Shown here: piece by piece, positions 12,546 to 26,580 of the stretch
Position numbering within the stretch: position 1 is the first letter of the stretch
Layout of the letters: each line of letters opens with the position of its first letter
From: Xanthostigma xanthostigma
Taxonomy: Eukaryota > Arthropoda > Insecta > Raphidioptera > Raphidiidae
DNA: 64,000 nt
Reading direction: 5' to 3'
NCBI GenBank assembly: GCA_963575645.1
Contig: OY754471.1
Coordinates: 48,796,820 to 48,860,819 of the forward strand
Position numbers and translations under genes: made by a program
The notes under the pieces: generated by a model
What the model was told of the DNA's origin: nothing
Seen by the model: only the letters and a program-made list of their open reading frames with translations
Database searches by the model: none

Positions 12546-13461
12546 GACGTATACCTGTGTAATATAAATAAGCGCGTATATTATTATTTTAAAGGTCGTC
12601 TGCTATAGATGTTAAGTTTAGGAAGATGCGCGTTCATTAGAGAAAAGACCGTTTTCGTCGCGTATATGTCGCGAAAAGAAATTTTACAACTCGAATCGTC
12701 TTTGCAATTTCTCGATATGGCGACGAGATCTCGACAATTATACAAATGTTTCGCCTCGACAACATCTGTATATATAATCAAAACTGACATTAACAGAAGC
12801 GCAGACTTAAAGGCGGCAGCGATATATACTATATATAAAAATGCAATTTGAAATCAATAAAACATCAATTATTATCGGTCAATTCTGATAAATATCGATA
12901 AATTATAATGGCATACCATTCGTTTATATTAGTATTTCATTTGTCTGCAATGTGACATCGCGACAAGGTAAACTGAAACATTCGAATGACGGATTGATTC
13001 ATCAAGTCGATGTATATTCATTTATCAAATGGAGAAAGAAATAGCTGCCGCGCGGAGAAAGCGAGAGACAAAATATTATGTGTAGTGCTGCACACTGCAA
13101 GTATAGCAGCTATATACCTATATTATAATAGTACCGAGGCAGCGTTTCTTCAATAGTGGAGTTCGACGGTCGAACTGTATCTATAAACGCCGTCCGACAA
13201 GCAGCGATTTAAATAAAATAGGCGCTGCGAGCTCGAGCGCAACTTTATAAGTGCGCGCAAAGCTGTACGACGCGACCGAACTATATAGGGTTCGGAATTT
13301 TTCAAAGTATTCGGATAAATATACTTATTATGTTTTATGAAACTATAAAGGGTTTTCCAATAAGAGGTGTTAATTTGAATAGCCCGCTATTTCGGTAGAT
13401 GTCACTTTTGGAGTTGTCATTTTTTGACATTTGACAAGAAGAAACTACGCCATTAATAAAA

Positions 13462-13776
13462 ATGGAACGATACACGCTTCAACAACGCATTGAAATTATT
13501 AAAATTCACTATAAAAATGGTGAAAATTTGGCAGAGACGGTTCGTAAAACTCGAATATTTTTGGGTCATCGTGAAGCACCTTGTCGGACCGCAATACAGA
13601 AATTGGTGGAAAAATTCGAGCTGTTGGGACAAGCTAGTGATGTGAAGAATAAAACCCGTGCACGTCGCTCAAGAACAGCCGAGAATATTGTTGCTGTAGC
13701 CGAAAGTTTTGAAGAAAACCCAGGTTTGTCCATTCCTCGTCGTTCTTTGGAATTACGCATATCGAGAGATGATTAA
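13462..13776 (+). pseudogene. Mariner transposase fragment, N-terminal helix-turn-helix
   Basis: 104 residues starting MERYTLQQRIEIIKIHYKNG, a DUF4817-like HTH as in insect mariner transposases, with a second HTH start (TRARRSRTAENIVAV). It runs out at a stop right after LRISRDD, where the deletion joins the C-terminal part. Confidence 0.85.
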
Positions 13777-14117
13777 TGATTTTTTTATGGCCGGAATTGG
13801 ATGGTATTGATCTGGACAACGTTTACTTTCAACAAGACGGCGCTACGTGCCACATAAGCAACGAAACCATTGATCTTTTACGGGAAAAGTTTCCGGACCG
13901 TGTTATCTCTCGAAGAGGTGCGATCACAATTGGCCACCGAGATCCTCTGATTTAACACCTTGCGACTTCTTCCTTTGGGGCCACGTGAAAGAGAAGGTCT
14001 ACGCCAACAGCCCAGCGTCGATTCAAGACCTCAAGTATGGAATTCGTGAGGCTATCGAGGACATAGGGCAGCCACTTTGCGATTTGGTTATCGAAAATTT
14101 CATGAAAAGGATATGAT
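13775..14117 (+). pseudogene. Mariner transposase fragment, C-terminal catalytic part
   Basis: LDNVYFQQDGATCHIS carries the second catalytic Asp. After a frameshift near 13918-13935 another frame reads SSDLTPCDFFLWGHVKEKVY with the third Asp, then DLVIENFMKRI and a stop. Two frames are needed, so it is non-functional. Confidence 0.85.
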
Positions 14118-14304
14118 CCTGTAGGCGTGGTCGTGGTGGTCATTTGGCTGATGTTATTTTCCATTATTAACGGCATACCTTCCTCGTTATAATGAAATAA
14201 ACATCCGATCATTTATCTCAAAAAATGGCATTTTCCTTTGAATATCAAAATAACACCTCTTATTGGAAAACCCTTTATATACTCGACTGTTTCTATAGCT
14301 CTAT

Positions 14305-14622
14305 AGGGCCAGGAGTGTCAGGCTGATTTTTCTAAAGGACCATTTATAAGCTTTGGTGAGTTAGCGAGCCAGACTCTAAATTAAAAAATAAAACACATAG
14401 TACCTATATTTTTTTAGTTTAAGTCAATTTTCATATAAAGGTAATAAAAAGGGTAAATTATCTTGAGCTTGAGGATCCAGACACTTGAGGTATCTTGTTT
14501 TTTGATGAACTCATTGATGTCAGGTGTTTATAAAATCCTCACTGGATAGATTCCGGTCGCGGGCCGTATTGAGATGGTTTGAGGGCCGGATGCGGCCCGC
14601 AGGCCGTGTCTTTGACATCATT
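14305..14622. mobile_element. Probable hAT-type element, old
   Basis: Left part CCAGGAGTGTCAGGCTG and right part GGCCGGATGCGGCCCGCAGG then GTGTCTTTGACATCATTG have the layout of the hAT elements that end in CAGGGGTGTCAAA with a GC-rich subterminal block. The ends are decayed and the TSD is unclear. Confidence 0.5.
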
Positions 14623-14630
14623 GACCTAGA

Positions 14631-14931
14631 CAAGGGGTCGGCAACCTTTTGAGACGGAAGAGCCAAAAGTTACAATTTACAAAATTTACCAGTTTTTAAA
14701 GAGCCACTAAACATTTTCGTTTCAGTATTATAGTATTTGCTTATATATAAGTCGCGACGAGGACGGTGTGGATGAGACGCGAGTGGAAATGGCTGAGAGA
14801 TAGACAAGGTACTGAATCATGGATCGAATGGACGATTTTTAATGGTTTACATAATAAAATAATTATTTTTTGCGTATGGAACTGGAGAGCCGCAACTGTA
14901 CATCAAAAGAGCCGCAGGCTGCCGACCCCTG
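14631..14931. mobile_element. hAT-type MITE
   Basis: CAAGGGGTCGGCAACC at the left and CAGGGGTCGGCAGCC reversed at the right. Both continue into a GAGCC-rich subterminal block. The flanks ACCTAGAC/GCCTAGAC agree with an 8-bp TSD with one change. 301 bp. Confidence 0.85.
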
Positions 14932-16113
14932 GCCTAGACCGAACTATAGAAACGCGGGCCGCGTTCGGTAAATTTTACTAGTAGGTATATGTGTGTATAT
15001 TACAGGTAGATATGCCTTGCGGTTGCGCATTTATAGTTTTTTGTCGACAGATGAATCCAGCACACTTTACTGTGCGTATAAATAGGTTTCACTTCAAAAA
15101 AAAAAAAAAATTCTGTTTTACATTAATAGAGATTGGCAACTTGCTAATCTCCAAGGGATTCGTAGGCGAAAAAGTTTGTGAAACGCTGCTACACACGACA
15201 AACACACACACATTCGAGATACTGGGTCTACTAAAGCTCCATGATGGTGGAAGGAGTTCGGAGATGCGGCGGCGACGGGGACGAGGGCGAGGGCGAGGAG
15301 AAGGAGGCGAAGGGTCGGCCGCGGCAGAATCGAGCTTTCGGAGGGGAAAGTCATGGCGCGGCACGGCGGGGAGGGATGTTCGTTTATTGTCGATTGGGAG
15401 GAGAGCTGTCACTTATGTGCGGAGGGTACACGCCCACTAAACGCCATGACGCGTTGTCATGGCAACGGAACAACGTGTTATTAGCAGGTACACTAGAACG
15501 TAACAGTGTATATATACGTACACGAACCTATAGATATATAATATTATACGACTGCAAAGCTCTCTGGTATGATTGTTATATAATTTCGTGACGGAGCGTA
15601 TATCTATAGGTACTATATATATAATTGTATCAGACTAAATTATAGCGACCGCAGGAGTCGGCAGTGTTGTATTACAATAATAATAATTTTACTAATTGAT
15701 TAATCAATTTATTTCCTGACCTAGCACTGGCCGTGCCAAATTTGGCAATACGTAACAGTAACATCGACTCCGAGTTAAATATATCAAAGCCTATCAGGTG
15801 TGAAAAGAACATTAACAAAATTAAAAATTGGCAATATTTTTTCAATATTAACAATATACCTACTGTCTGCACTGACGACTAAATACAGTACCTAAACACC
15901 ACGCATAAAATACGGCACCAAAATGACTAACAATACTATATGATAATATTTTTAACGGGGTTTAACGAAGGCAAATAATAATAATAGGTATCTAGTACTC
16001 TAGTTTGTACACTCTCTGACCTTATTTTAGAACAGTGTACGTTTTGGTTTCAAATTAAAAATAAAGATAAAAAGATAGAAAAGCAAATCTTTGATTAACG
16101 TCTGATTAGAATT

Positions 16114-16223
16114 CTTCAATAAATAAAATTATCGACCAATTTTTCAGACAAAGATATTATAAACAAAAAAAAATTGTTAATATACTTGTCTGAAAAATTG
16201 GTCGATAATTTTATTTATTGAAG
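16114..16223. repeat. Perfect 38-bp inverted repeat hairpin
   Basis: The arms 16114-16151 and 16186-16223 are exact complements (starting CTTCAATAAATAAAATTATC) around a 34-base AT-rich loop. Likely a very young small palindromic MITE. Confidence 0.9.
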
Positions 16224-19200
16224 ATAGAAAAGCATTTTCTGCAGTATTGAGCTGACTGAAGCCAATACAATTCACCTGCAGCTGTCTCGATTGGCTTTAA
16301 GCTTTTAGTTGACGCAAAAATCCTACTTTAGAGTTTAGAACCGATAATATATACGATCGGGACCGTGAATTAAAGTTTTAGGCGGGAGGGAGGTGACTAG
16401 ATCTTTCTTAATATGTCAAATTGTTCTTCTGTAATAATGTCAGTAACTTCAATATTTATAAGTAACTTCGTTTGGTCAATATATATATAATATATATAGG
16501 TAATATATTTTATTTAATTTTCTGAAAACATATAATATGATATCAGCTGACGAAGAAACTGAAATATTTAGTTAAGAAAGTATATTTTTACAAGCTGAGT
16601 ACTCACGACGCTCTTAGATTACACAGTCGATTCTCAACTGCAAAAGTGACAGCTTTCGTTGCATTAGTAATCCTTGTTTGCTTACAATGACACATTTTCA
16701 ACAACTATCTGTTTGTCGGAAACTTGAATGAGTGTATAAGACACGAGTCATAAGAGTTGTTCTCTATATGCAATCATTAAGTGCAGTTCTACGAAAGTGC
16801 GGAGATTATACAGAGTGTCGTGAAATTTTGTAGCACTGAAAAATCTCTAAAATACCTATATATATAGTACTGTACAAAAGAAACTGACACTTTAGTAGTA
16901 GATTGTCGTATAAGGAGTTATAGGTGGGTATCTATTACGACGAGAGGTGACATTTTGTTAAAAAGACAGCCAGCCACTTTCACCAGTCACACGAGCCCTA
17001 ACATCATTACGCACGATATATATGGTAATTTTTGCTCGTGCCTCCTATAAAATAGCTGGTTTTTACTTAATTTTCAAAATTTTCGACAATTTTCATTTGA
17101 GCTAATGTCACTTCTAACAGTTATAGGAAAAAAATAACAATTACTTACAGATATACAGTAATTTTGTATGTAATTGGTAAAGCGTCGCACCAGTTTTGTT
17201 CTACTTTACAGCACTAGTGATGTAATGGGTAATTTTACGTGCCATTATTATTATACCGTTGAATATTGATCAATTGCTTAAAATAGTAATTTCACGACAA
17301 AAATTGTAAATATTATGTAAAAGGAGGCGTGGTCTTTTTTGACATTGCTGACCGACGACCTTTTTTATATCTCGTATCTAAATAACTAATCAATTTTTAA
17401 AAAATCATCAAAAACCAAAACCCAAGTTTTGTACAGTACCCACAGTTCCAACTAATATTACTATTTAAAAAGTATCTACTTATCAAAAGTTATCTTATGC
17501 GTTGTCTTACAATATTTTGACACAAACATAATTAAAGCTACATTTTATACCAATTCCTTTGAGTCCGCATTTTAAAATTTTTTATTTATTTTGACAGCAG
17601 CAGAATCAAAATAAAAGTATATATTATATTGTAGTACATAAGATTTTTTTAATATATATATAAAGCTCTACGTATAGCACAACAATACAGATTCGTATAT
17701 AATGGCATACAGATATATATATAACTATATAGCCAATATAATATAGTCAACAGCGAGGATCTAGCTGGCGCCTTCCCCCTCTCCAAACTGAACATTACAC
17801 GTTCAACTGTCTTTCAACATAAAGAGTAATGTCCAATCGTCCAAGTGAACAATGCATGAGCGCGCCCGCACGTCCGCAGACGCGACGGCGTGCACGGCTC
17901 GACTTGGCCGACTGTACGTAAAGCCATTTCAATGCGAGATCTCGCTTGGATTCAAAACAAAACACATGCGGACATGGCAAACACAGGTAACTAGATCGTT
18001 TGACAGTTGTCACGTGGTGGAAAACAAATGACGGCGCGCAACATGACATTTGAAGCGGCGTTTTTAAACTTGAATTTGTTTTTCATCACAGAAAAGTGTT
18101 TCTGATCAGACTATATTATACGGCGTTGCAACACAGCACTCGATACAGATCGACCTTAGCGTCATAATATAGCTCGTGCCTCACTATTTCTAGATAGGTG
18201 CACGAGACCTGGCAGAATATTCCGCGATAAAATAAAAAAAAAAACTATTTCTCGATCGTCATCTCGGAAACCAATATAAGGGCCGACATACAAAAATTTA
18301 CGAGCGATTTGTAAAAAATTCACTACTGTCAAAATTGTCAAATTTTTTGTGTCGTATCAAAATGACATTTCGACTTGAACAATTGCGTAGCATTGTTGGT
18401 TGGATTGAAAAAATACTAGTTGTGCGTAAAAGAACGACATACCTGATTTTCAAACCACATTGTTAGTGCACGCCAGGACGCGAGGGTATTGTTGCGCTGC
18501 GCAGCAACATAACTGACGTTTTAATTTCGAACTTGAATCACTCAAAAATGTTTAAAGAAACGTCCAGAACAACGATCGCACCACAAATATAATATTTAAT
18601 ACACAAGAGTTTAATATATTATTATTTTTATATACGTAACAACGTTGCTGCTAAATTCAGTCGAAGCTATACACGTTCTGCTTGTAAAGCTGTACGTACG
18701 TCCTATACAGTCAGACACAGCGAAATTCTACGCAAGAGACCGGTCTAAAACAGTGTTCGGCTCCGGTCGTACAAACTCGCCAACACTCGCTCCACCTGCA
18801 TTTCACATCGAGAGATTCATTCCGCCAACAATGGCACCGAGACTCGGTTCCCAGCATCGAGGTTAGGTCGTTTACAGTAGAGAAAACCATTATATGTACG
18901 TTCGTTTGCGCTGTACACGATTTTATTCGCTTTGCTTTTTGTTTTACAGCGTTGCCACAGTCTATATGGAGGCGTTGCAGTTGCTTTTTTTTCAATGTTA
19001 TATTCGAGACGCCATTATGTTTACGGTTACAACTTAACCTCATTTCTTCAAAAAACATTTGAACTGATATAATATTCTTTTCTTAAAGAACACAGTGATT
19101 GAAAATTAATTATAGGTTTCAGAGCGTAGTTTCGATCTACGAATCTCTGCCATCTTCAAAAAACAACTGAATTCCGAAACAAAATGCTATTTACGAAAGT

Positions 19201-22094
19201 AATATCTAACATTAGATAATACTGTATTTAAATTAATGTAATTCGGAAGGTCCTATGGCACCAGCAAAAGGCAAAACCACATAAATAATACAGCCAACTC
19301 TCTTTGAAACGATGCTCCATCTACTACGACTAGAAGAAGTACTTGTAACGTCTTCAAAGTTGCTCACAGCTAATATTTCGAAGTTCGTAAGCAAAGTTAT
19401 GCCTGTACCTGTGCTAAATAGATTCCTATTTCCTAACTTCGCCTAAAAAGGCTTACCCTTAAAGAGTGATTACTGAATTCAAATACGACTCCTTTTAAAA
19501 AGAGCTGAGCGCATTCAAATGAATTTTTTTCAAATAACAAATAAATCGTTACAACAATTTACAACTGAGAAATGTTTACTGTTGTCCTTTTCTCATTAGA
19601 AAAGCGCTTTTTTGTTACTAAAATAAAATGAAGCAGTGAATTTCCGAACGTACCAAACGCTTACATTGTACAACTCTCTCTGTTTTCCATACAGATAGAC
19701 CCCCTGCATACCTCACTCTCTCTCTCTCTCATACTAACTACGTTTACTGCGGTGTGTGCAGGTTAGGTTGGGTTCGTTCAGCTCACCCCACTGTAATAAG
19801 TTTCTTTTTTGTGCATCTCTCTCGTCGTCATATCAGACCCGTCTTTGCGTCTCGCTCTAATGGCCTGACGTCACCGTACACTGTATGTACCGTTCACAAG
19901 CGAGGACTAGAGTAACCCTTGTGCCTATTTCTTGACTACAGTCGACCAGACGTCCACTGAGCGCCGATCGTGCTCACACAAAGGCGTTCGTTGCGAGACT
20001 GCAGCCGAGCGACTAGGAAATTATGTGTATCTACAATGGAAAGGACATTTCGGACGGACGAAAGTTGGGATCGTATAGGTGCCTTGTTTCGTCGGCAGAC
20101 GGACTGAAAATTGTACGTCGTTTTCCGACGACATCGGGACGGCAACTGAATACGTCAGCTCAACGATTGTATTGTATTAGCTTGGCGTATTAGTTAGCTT
20201 TTACCGATTCTGAAATGCAAGCAAGAAGAACAGACTCACATACATTCATTTGTCCAGTACGTATGCCCCATTCGACTGTCCGGTGTCCAGTTTTGTCACT
20301 TTATCATTCGGATAATGTACCCTTGTTCGTTCTTACAATGGTCAGTTTTATATCTTTCAATTGTTTCTTTTTTTCCCGCCCTTTTTTTTATTTTTGTACG
20401 CTCCGTTCGCTTCGCGTTACGTCAACAACGTATCTGACTGAGAAATTCAAATTAACATTATAACAATTAATACAACGTAGGTACTCTTTTATGACATCTA
20501 TGCGTAGGCTTATTAACCCTTCGTCATCCAACGCTATTCTTCGTTTCATAAAATTTAGTCGCTTTTCACTACGTATTATAGACGCTCGACAACTGGGGCA
20601 CATTTTAAAAATGAACTCGAAACGGCGTTGTGCTATCCCAAAAAAAAGACACCGTTCTGGAGAAGCTATCAATAAATTTTGTTCGACACGACGATCGTGT
20701 AAATAGTCATGGAAAGACCAAATAAATGCGCCGATCAATAAATTTCGTCGTGTAACTTACTAAGTGAAAAGACACCAGAAAGTATGTCATCGCAGCAGTG
20801 CTGCTTTTTCCGTTGAAACGAAAATCAATGACCGCTGAACGGTTTAAATAAAGTTTGTTGGGTCTTTGCAGAGTAGTAATGTCGTCCCAAAAAGATTTTA
20901 TTATGTCTCATTATTCGTTTCGATACTGTATTGATATAATCTTGATCGTAGGAAGCTGGAAAACAGTAGAAAAATGAATTAAATTTAATAATTTAAACGT
21001 TTCGTCAATTATTATGACTTCTTCAGAAACTTATTCAAATATTGTAGGACTTGTAGCGAATCATATTCAAGGCAAGATAATAATTTAATTAATAATTATT
21101 TTAATATGCAAGGGAAAAGATAAATTTACATATTCAAAAAACGTTACATTTTCAAAATGTTATTTACGCTGCGCGTTGTAATTTAAATGTTAGAGAGTGA
21201 GTCATGAACAATTTACTAAACGTTAAAAATTTACCGCGCGCCGACTTGCCTTCACAATCAAAGAAAGACCTTGCAGTAATGTTGTTCTTTACAAAACAAT
21301 ATTGCGCTCAAGGTTCCACGACGCTCAGCAATAACGATTGTTATATTCGCTTATTAAATACGAAAAAATAATTTTCCACATTAAAAGACTGCTAAAGCAT
21401 TTTTGCTTCGACAGTAATATCGAGCCCAAAGTTCTGCATTAATAGTTTGAAATATTGAAACTGTCAGTTTAAAATATGGACCAACTGCTGTCCGCTGAAT
21501 ATATTTGCAGTGTTAACCAATAGCATCGCACGCCAAAGCTATTGGTCCATTTCTGCGCCGGTAAAACGGACGTCGCGTTTATTTTATTTTCAAATAGTAG
21601 CGGGTGAAATTCGGTATTGAAACTTTCAAACTAGAGCCGTCGATATTTTCCGAAAATTACCAATGTGTCAATGCAATAAAGAAGAAAGAAACGACGCATA
21701 CTTATGTTTCACAAGGTTGAAAGAAATACGAAAAAGACCATGAGATGTCTGTACATTGCTATTAGGGTAAGCAAGACAGACATAGACCCCGGACCTTTAA
21801 ACAGAAATAGACGCATATTCATTGTGAGATGTATGACAAAGATAAAAGTAAGGCCATGAAACAGCTTGCTGGATCTTGGAATTCTTCGAGTGAAGTGATA
21901 GGAAAGAACAAAGTCCCTTTTACACCGACCAAATATTCGTTTGCATGAATCACCGTCATTAGAGACAGTCGTTAGTGCTTAGCTAAGGCACAAAATCAAA
22001 CACTCATATCTCAACAAATATCATAATATTATCTATGTGGTGCCTTGTTACTTAAATTGACTCTAAAATTAACTAATAGTGATAATTGATTTGC

Positions 22095-22210
22095 ATTGTG
22101 AAAAGAAAACCTCCATGGCAGTGGATCATTAAATGATACAATCATTATGTTATCATTTACTCATTTATTGATTTTGTGCCACGGAGGTCGGCCTTTGAAT
22201 TTCACAGTAG
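22095..22210. repeat. Imperfect inverted repeat around 22150
   Basis: TGTGAAAAG, CCTCCATGGCA and an ATTAAATGATA block pair with TGCCACGGAGG and TTTCACAG on the other side. Arms of about 45 bases with gaps; an old MITE. Confidence 0.55.
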
Positions 22211-22556
22211 ATGGTGCCCTCAATTGTCGAACGTCTATAATAATCTAAGTCATAAACGATACACGTAACGTCGATACACCAAATTGCTTGCTCCATTTCT
22301 TATGATGACGTGTTACCAACTTCTAACTTGAAGGATTTATAGGTACTCTAGAATTTAGAGTTATTTGTTTCTCAAAGTGATAGCCGGAATCGTTATAAAT
22401 ATTACGTCATAAACGGACCTGATGTCTCAATCGAATGAGCGTTTTACAGGCGCTTCACATTTGACAATATTAGCTTGACAAATGCATAAGATCTTATGAT
22501 TCATTGACAAAATACGCCAAAGATTTTAGACAGACAATAATATTAATGCGTACATC

Positions 22557-23055
22557 TAGGGTTGCCAGATTGGGAAATCAAAATTTCTGGACAATATTCC
22601 AAAATATCTGGACCAAAGGATTTTAGGCTGGGCAAAATAAAAATCTGCATTAATCAACCGAAACACGACATATAATTAAGTAATATGTACTTACTTAGGT
22701 ATTATTGTTATAAGAAAAACGAAAATATGAAGTATTGAGCTGAACAACTGAAATTGGTACAAAAACAGAGGTAGCTTCATCTAACAGTCAATGGTACCTT
22801 TCAAGTCACTTTTTTGCCACAATCATATATTTAGTATTTCCCTTAGCCGCCTTTATCATTTTAGAACCTTTCTCTGTATTTAGAAAAGATTTACCTAAAA
22901 TTAGTACAGTTTTCTTCAAAATTTAATCGAATTATTAGCTCTGTCGGTGCATGTTTTTTTATTTTTAGCTGGACATTTTGCCTAAAACCGGGACACTGGA
23001 CAACGTGTAAAATTGCTGGACAATCCAGCCAAGTCCCGCCAATCTGGTAACCCTA
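22557..23055 (+). mobile_element. hAT-type MITE, family B, copy 1
   Basis: TAGGGTTGCCAGATTGGG at the left, TAGGGTTACCAGATTGGCGG reversed at the right. TSD CGTACATC/AGTACATC (22549-22556 and 23056-23063). 499 bp. Repeated TCTGGACAA/GGACAAT words near the ends. Confidence 0.92.
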
Positions 23056-25456
23056 AGTACATCGGTATCATTTTTAGCGCAATCTACAGTTTTCTACATA
23101 ATATGGAAATTTATTTTGAAGTTACCGATACGACGTTAGAGTCGGCAGCTGGGCCTACTAAGAACATGGCGGCAATACGTATTAGATTTAACACTTAGTA
23201 CTGATTTAAGCTATGGAGCCATGTTATCGTTATAGTCAATGTTAAAACGAACAGCGTTGTTGAAATTCTGTCTCACTTTTGACTTATGTAATGTTAAATT
23301 CGTTAGAAAGTGACAAGAAACTAACAGCGCTGTAAGTTCTTACATCGGCCGTACAGAATAGCACCATAAATTGGAAAAAATCGAGGCGATAATATCTTCA
23401 ACAAAAATTGTAATCGAGTCAACTGTGTGTGGAACGCGTCGAGTTGTGTGTTGTGATACAGTCTTAAGACACAGTAAACAGGCCATGGTATGCACTGCTG
23501 CGATGTGAACAGGAAAGAGAGAGAAACCAACATATACATCTATCACATGCGACAGAATGTGTTTTCTGGTGTGCTGTTATACCTGTAGGTAGTGTACATG
23601 TAATAGGTATATACTGGCGCAGGGGCAGCCATTATTTGACTCGATTTCGAGTACAAGAATCGATTCGCTCGTCGAGACACAAAGTTCGTCCGTCGACCGC
23701 AACAATCGGACGTTTGAAACTGAATTTCACGATTGTTTTATCACGCAACATTATAAAGCACCGAAACAGTCTTCGATCGTGCGATTTGAAGAGAAGAAAA
23801 AGCGTTTGAACTGAATTTACCGCATCGAGTCAAGTCGGACACGTCTAAACAACGCGACGACGCGCGTGAGTTTTTTGTTCGCCTGTGAATTTGGGAACGT
23901 ACGATTTGATTTCATTCGTTCTGCGTTGCGAAATACACTGCCGTTTATCGTGCGAATTTTAAAAGCGTCCGTTCCAGCCACAAGTGGTTACGATAGAGTC
24001 GTTCGACTGCATCTACGAATCTGAACGAACGAATGATGTGATACGCGATCCGTTCGGACCGAATCAGGACATCCCTTATTGACGTATAACAGCATTATAC
24101 ATACTGTGTACCAAAAGAACATTTTGCTACAGTCTAAAAACCCCACTCGCCTTGTATATGTGTGGCACACGATAGTTCTGACGATAATATACAGGAGCCA
24201 GTCGTTTTCGATTTGGAATTTTTGAAACTTTAAACTCGTTTTAGACTAAAATAGTTAATGCTCATAGAGACCGCACCAGTATACCTATCCAATTCTTAAA
24301 AACACTAGTCGACAATTTTATAGAAAAAAAATTGTTTTGTTGGGTGAACTATTTATAACAGGTACTCTTGATTCGTCGTTAAAATAATATAAAAACTCGA
24401 GCGAAGCAGGGCCGGAAAACTAGTAAATTTATATTAAAAAGATAAACCAAACCAAAAATGGATTTAAAAATAAACTCACCGCAGTAACAAACACAGCATC
24501 GCGACATCTCTTAAGTCTTCTCCATTTTGAGAATGACGTTGATTATGGAACCCCTAAAAATAAAAAAGAGCCTGTATTTTACATTACACACTACAGAAGT
24601 TAAATGGTATACTTGTAAAAAAATGGATCCGTCCGGTCCGCCGTGAAACATACGAGGTAGACTCTCGCACGCACCATAGCGCAACGTTATGTACGGCGGC
24701 TTTTATCGAAGAATCTCGTTAGAGATTCTTTTCTGTGCTAAATGCCGACGAATCTCTAACGTATACTTATACATTGATTTTGCCTGTCTTCCATATAACG
24801 CCGTGTATATGAGACCAGTTTCCAAGTTTAATATATACGGTATATGTGCTTTGCAACGTTTCGTTACAATCTCTAACACATGAATCGTTTTTTTTTTTTA
24901 GTTTTAATGTGTTGGTATGTTTAGGAAACTTTGTTTTAAATAATATAAGCTTTTTTTAGCTGAACCTTGTCAGACTGTTGACTTATTTACCTCGCAATTA
25001 TATTTTCGAAAGGAAATATTATTGAGAGAATTATCCAGTACTCAAAAATATGGCGGAACCAGCAGACAAACAAAACATTTCTTCTTTATATAGACTTTAA
25101 AAAAATAAGGAGTCACCAATTTTGTGAAACTTAGTAGGTAATTATAATTAAAAAGCATGCATACATTAAAACGAACGAAATGTTGAAAAATTCCCGACAA
25201 CACAGGCACACAGCATAACAAAAATGATAACGCTTTTCATTAGATAACCTACAAATCGCTGTACACAATATCTAGGGTTGCGCAACAAAGTAGCGTACGC
25301 TGATTTTTTTTGTTATAATTTTTCTGTATCGTTTTTTATTGTAGTTTATAGTAAAATTTTGTTGATGTTTTATCTCAATAATTATACAGATGAATAGCGA
25401 TCCAAGCAATGGTCGCTGTCCACAAACATTGTCGACTTTAATAAAATTTTCTATAT

Positions 25457-25699
25457 GAAGGATACACGGGAAGAAGGCGATTTGTCAGTAAAAATTCGAA
25501 ATTAATTTTTTTATGCCATCTTGTAGCCAAAAGTCGTACCTTTCTGTTGGTGTATTCATTTTAGACAAGAATACGCTAGGTCAAAAGTTATAAGCGTTGA
25601 AAGAAATGCATCAGCAAGTAAATGGTACGATACACTTCAAAATGCTCCCCTGCACAATTTACATTTTTTGACAAATCGCCTTCTTCCCGTGTACCCTTC
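25457..25699. mobile_element. MITE family C, copy 1 (4-bp TSD)
   Basis: The inverted ends GAAGGGTACACGGGAAG extend about 30 bases in total, with one mismatch here (GAAGGATAC). The 4-bp TSD ATAT is at 25453-25456 and 25700-25703. 243 bp. Confidence 0.9.
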
Positions 25700-26275
25700 A
25701 TATGGTTTCTTCATTTGCAGGACTAATGAAGTTCAGTTTTAAAGGATGAATGTTTATAATTTTTAAAATTATCTCTATCCAAACATTCGATCCTCTTTTT
25801 CTCGGAAAGCCAGTTTGTCTGTAGTCAAGCGCCACAACTCTAAACTCTGAGTTGGCAACGTGTAGCTTACCATAAGCTCTATACACTGTCATAGATTTTA
25901 GCTTTATCCAATAGCTATTTAATATTTCAATGCATTTAATAATAAACTAGTGCACGTCTCTAGCTTTAATAAGTGAAATATCATTTTTATGGACACTAAG
26001 TGCTGGAGCACTTTAACCAACGAGCCAGTGCGAGGGTATTGAAAATCGAAATTTCATTTTTTTTTAAATAAACTATTAATAAATAAAACTATTAATTCTG
26101 TTCTGAAGTATAGTTCACTTCCAAGTTTCCTTGTTCGCTGATTTGACGCAAATAATCCAAGTTTCTCTATAATCTTCAAAATCGCAATTTGCGCCGCTCA
26201 AAGTCGCACTGAATAATTATATTTTGAAAATTAAACTGACTTCTGAAGTCGAATCAAACAACGATAGATCTTCAG

Positions 26276-26411
26276 CTTCCCTTTTAAAATCACCTTCCCT
26301 ATCTACCGCGTTCAATTAGAAATTATATATAGTCCTGGCATTTTTTTTTTTGCGTCGACTGCTAATTGAAAATAGGTATAGGGAAGGTGACTAAAAAAGA
26401 AGGGGAAAACA
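26276..26411. repeat. Imperfect inverted repeat
   Basis: CTTCCCTTTTAAAATCACC and TTCCCTATCTACC pair with GGTATAGGGAAGGTGACTA and AGAAGGGG. CAATTAG pairs with CTAATTG inside. A hairpin of about 130 bases; TSD not found. Confidence 0.65.
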
Positions 26412-26580
26412 TTACTTTTCGATGTCGGTTCAAGTATTATGTTTCAGACTCTTTAGGTCCCTGTATTTTATTAGATTTGTAGTCGCCTGTATAAATCCGG
26501 ACATTGCGACCCATCAGGTCTTTCTTTATATTATAATTCTATAAACACGGTAAAAGTTTCTGATATTCGCGGCCATACAT

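Larger units (their letters stand above)
13346..14278 (+). mobile_element. Internally deleted mariner-like transposon
   Basis: The terminal inverted repeats share AAAGGGTTTTCCAATAAG and continue to GAGGTGTTA (about 28 bases). They are flanked by TA in a TATA context. About 930 bp, shorter than the usual 1.2-1.3 kb: the transposase middle, including the first catalytic Asp, is missing, and the rest is frameshifted. Confidence 0.9.
14940..22548. other. Intergenic, no gene seen
   Basis: Contains a purine/CpG-rich tract (15240-15400), a CpG-richer tract near 17800-18060 and another near 19850-20160. The last two could be promoters or non-coding exons, but no splice-supported ORF was found. Confidence 0.45.

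Noticed and set aside
14991..15591. Overlapping Arg/Gly-rich frames on both strands
   Set aside because: They come from the purine/CpG-rich tract at 15240-15400; all frames are open there.
16114..16223. microRNA precursor
   Set aside because: Perfect arms and AT-rich loop fit a palindromic MITE better; no conserved miRNA seed recognised.
17209..17240. TAGTGATGTAATGGG, similar to GTGATGTAGTGGG at 50540, as hAT ends
   Set aside because: No inverted partner or TSD at either site.
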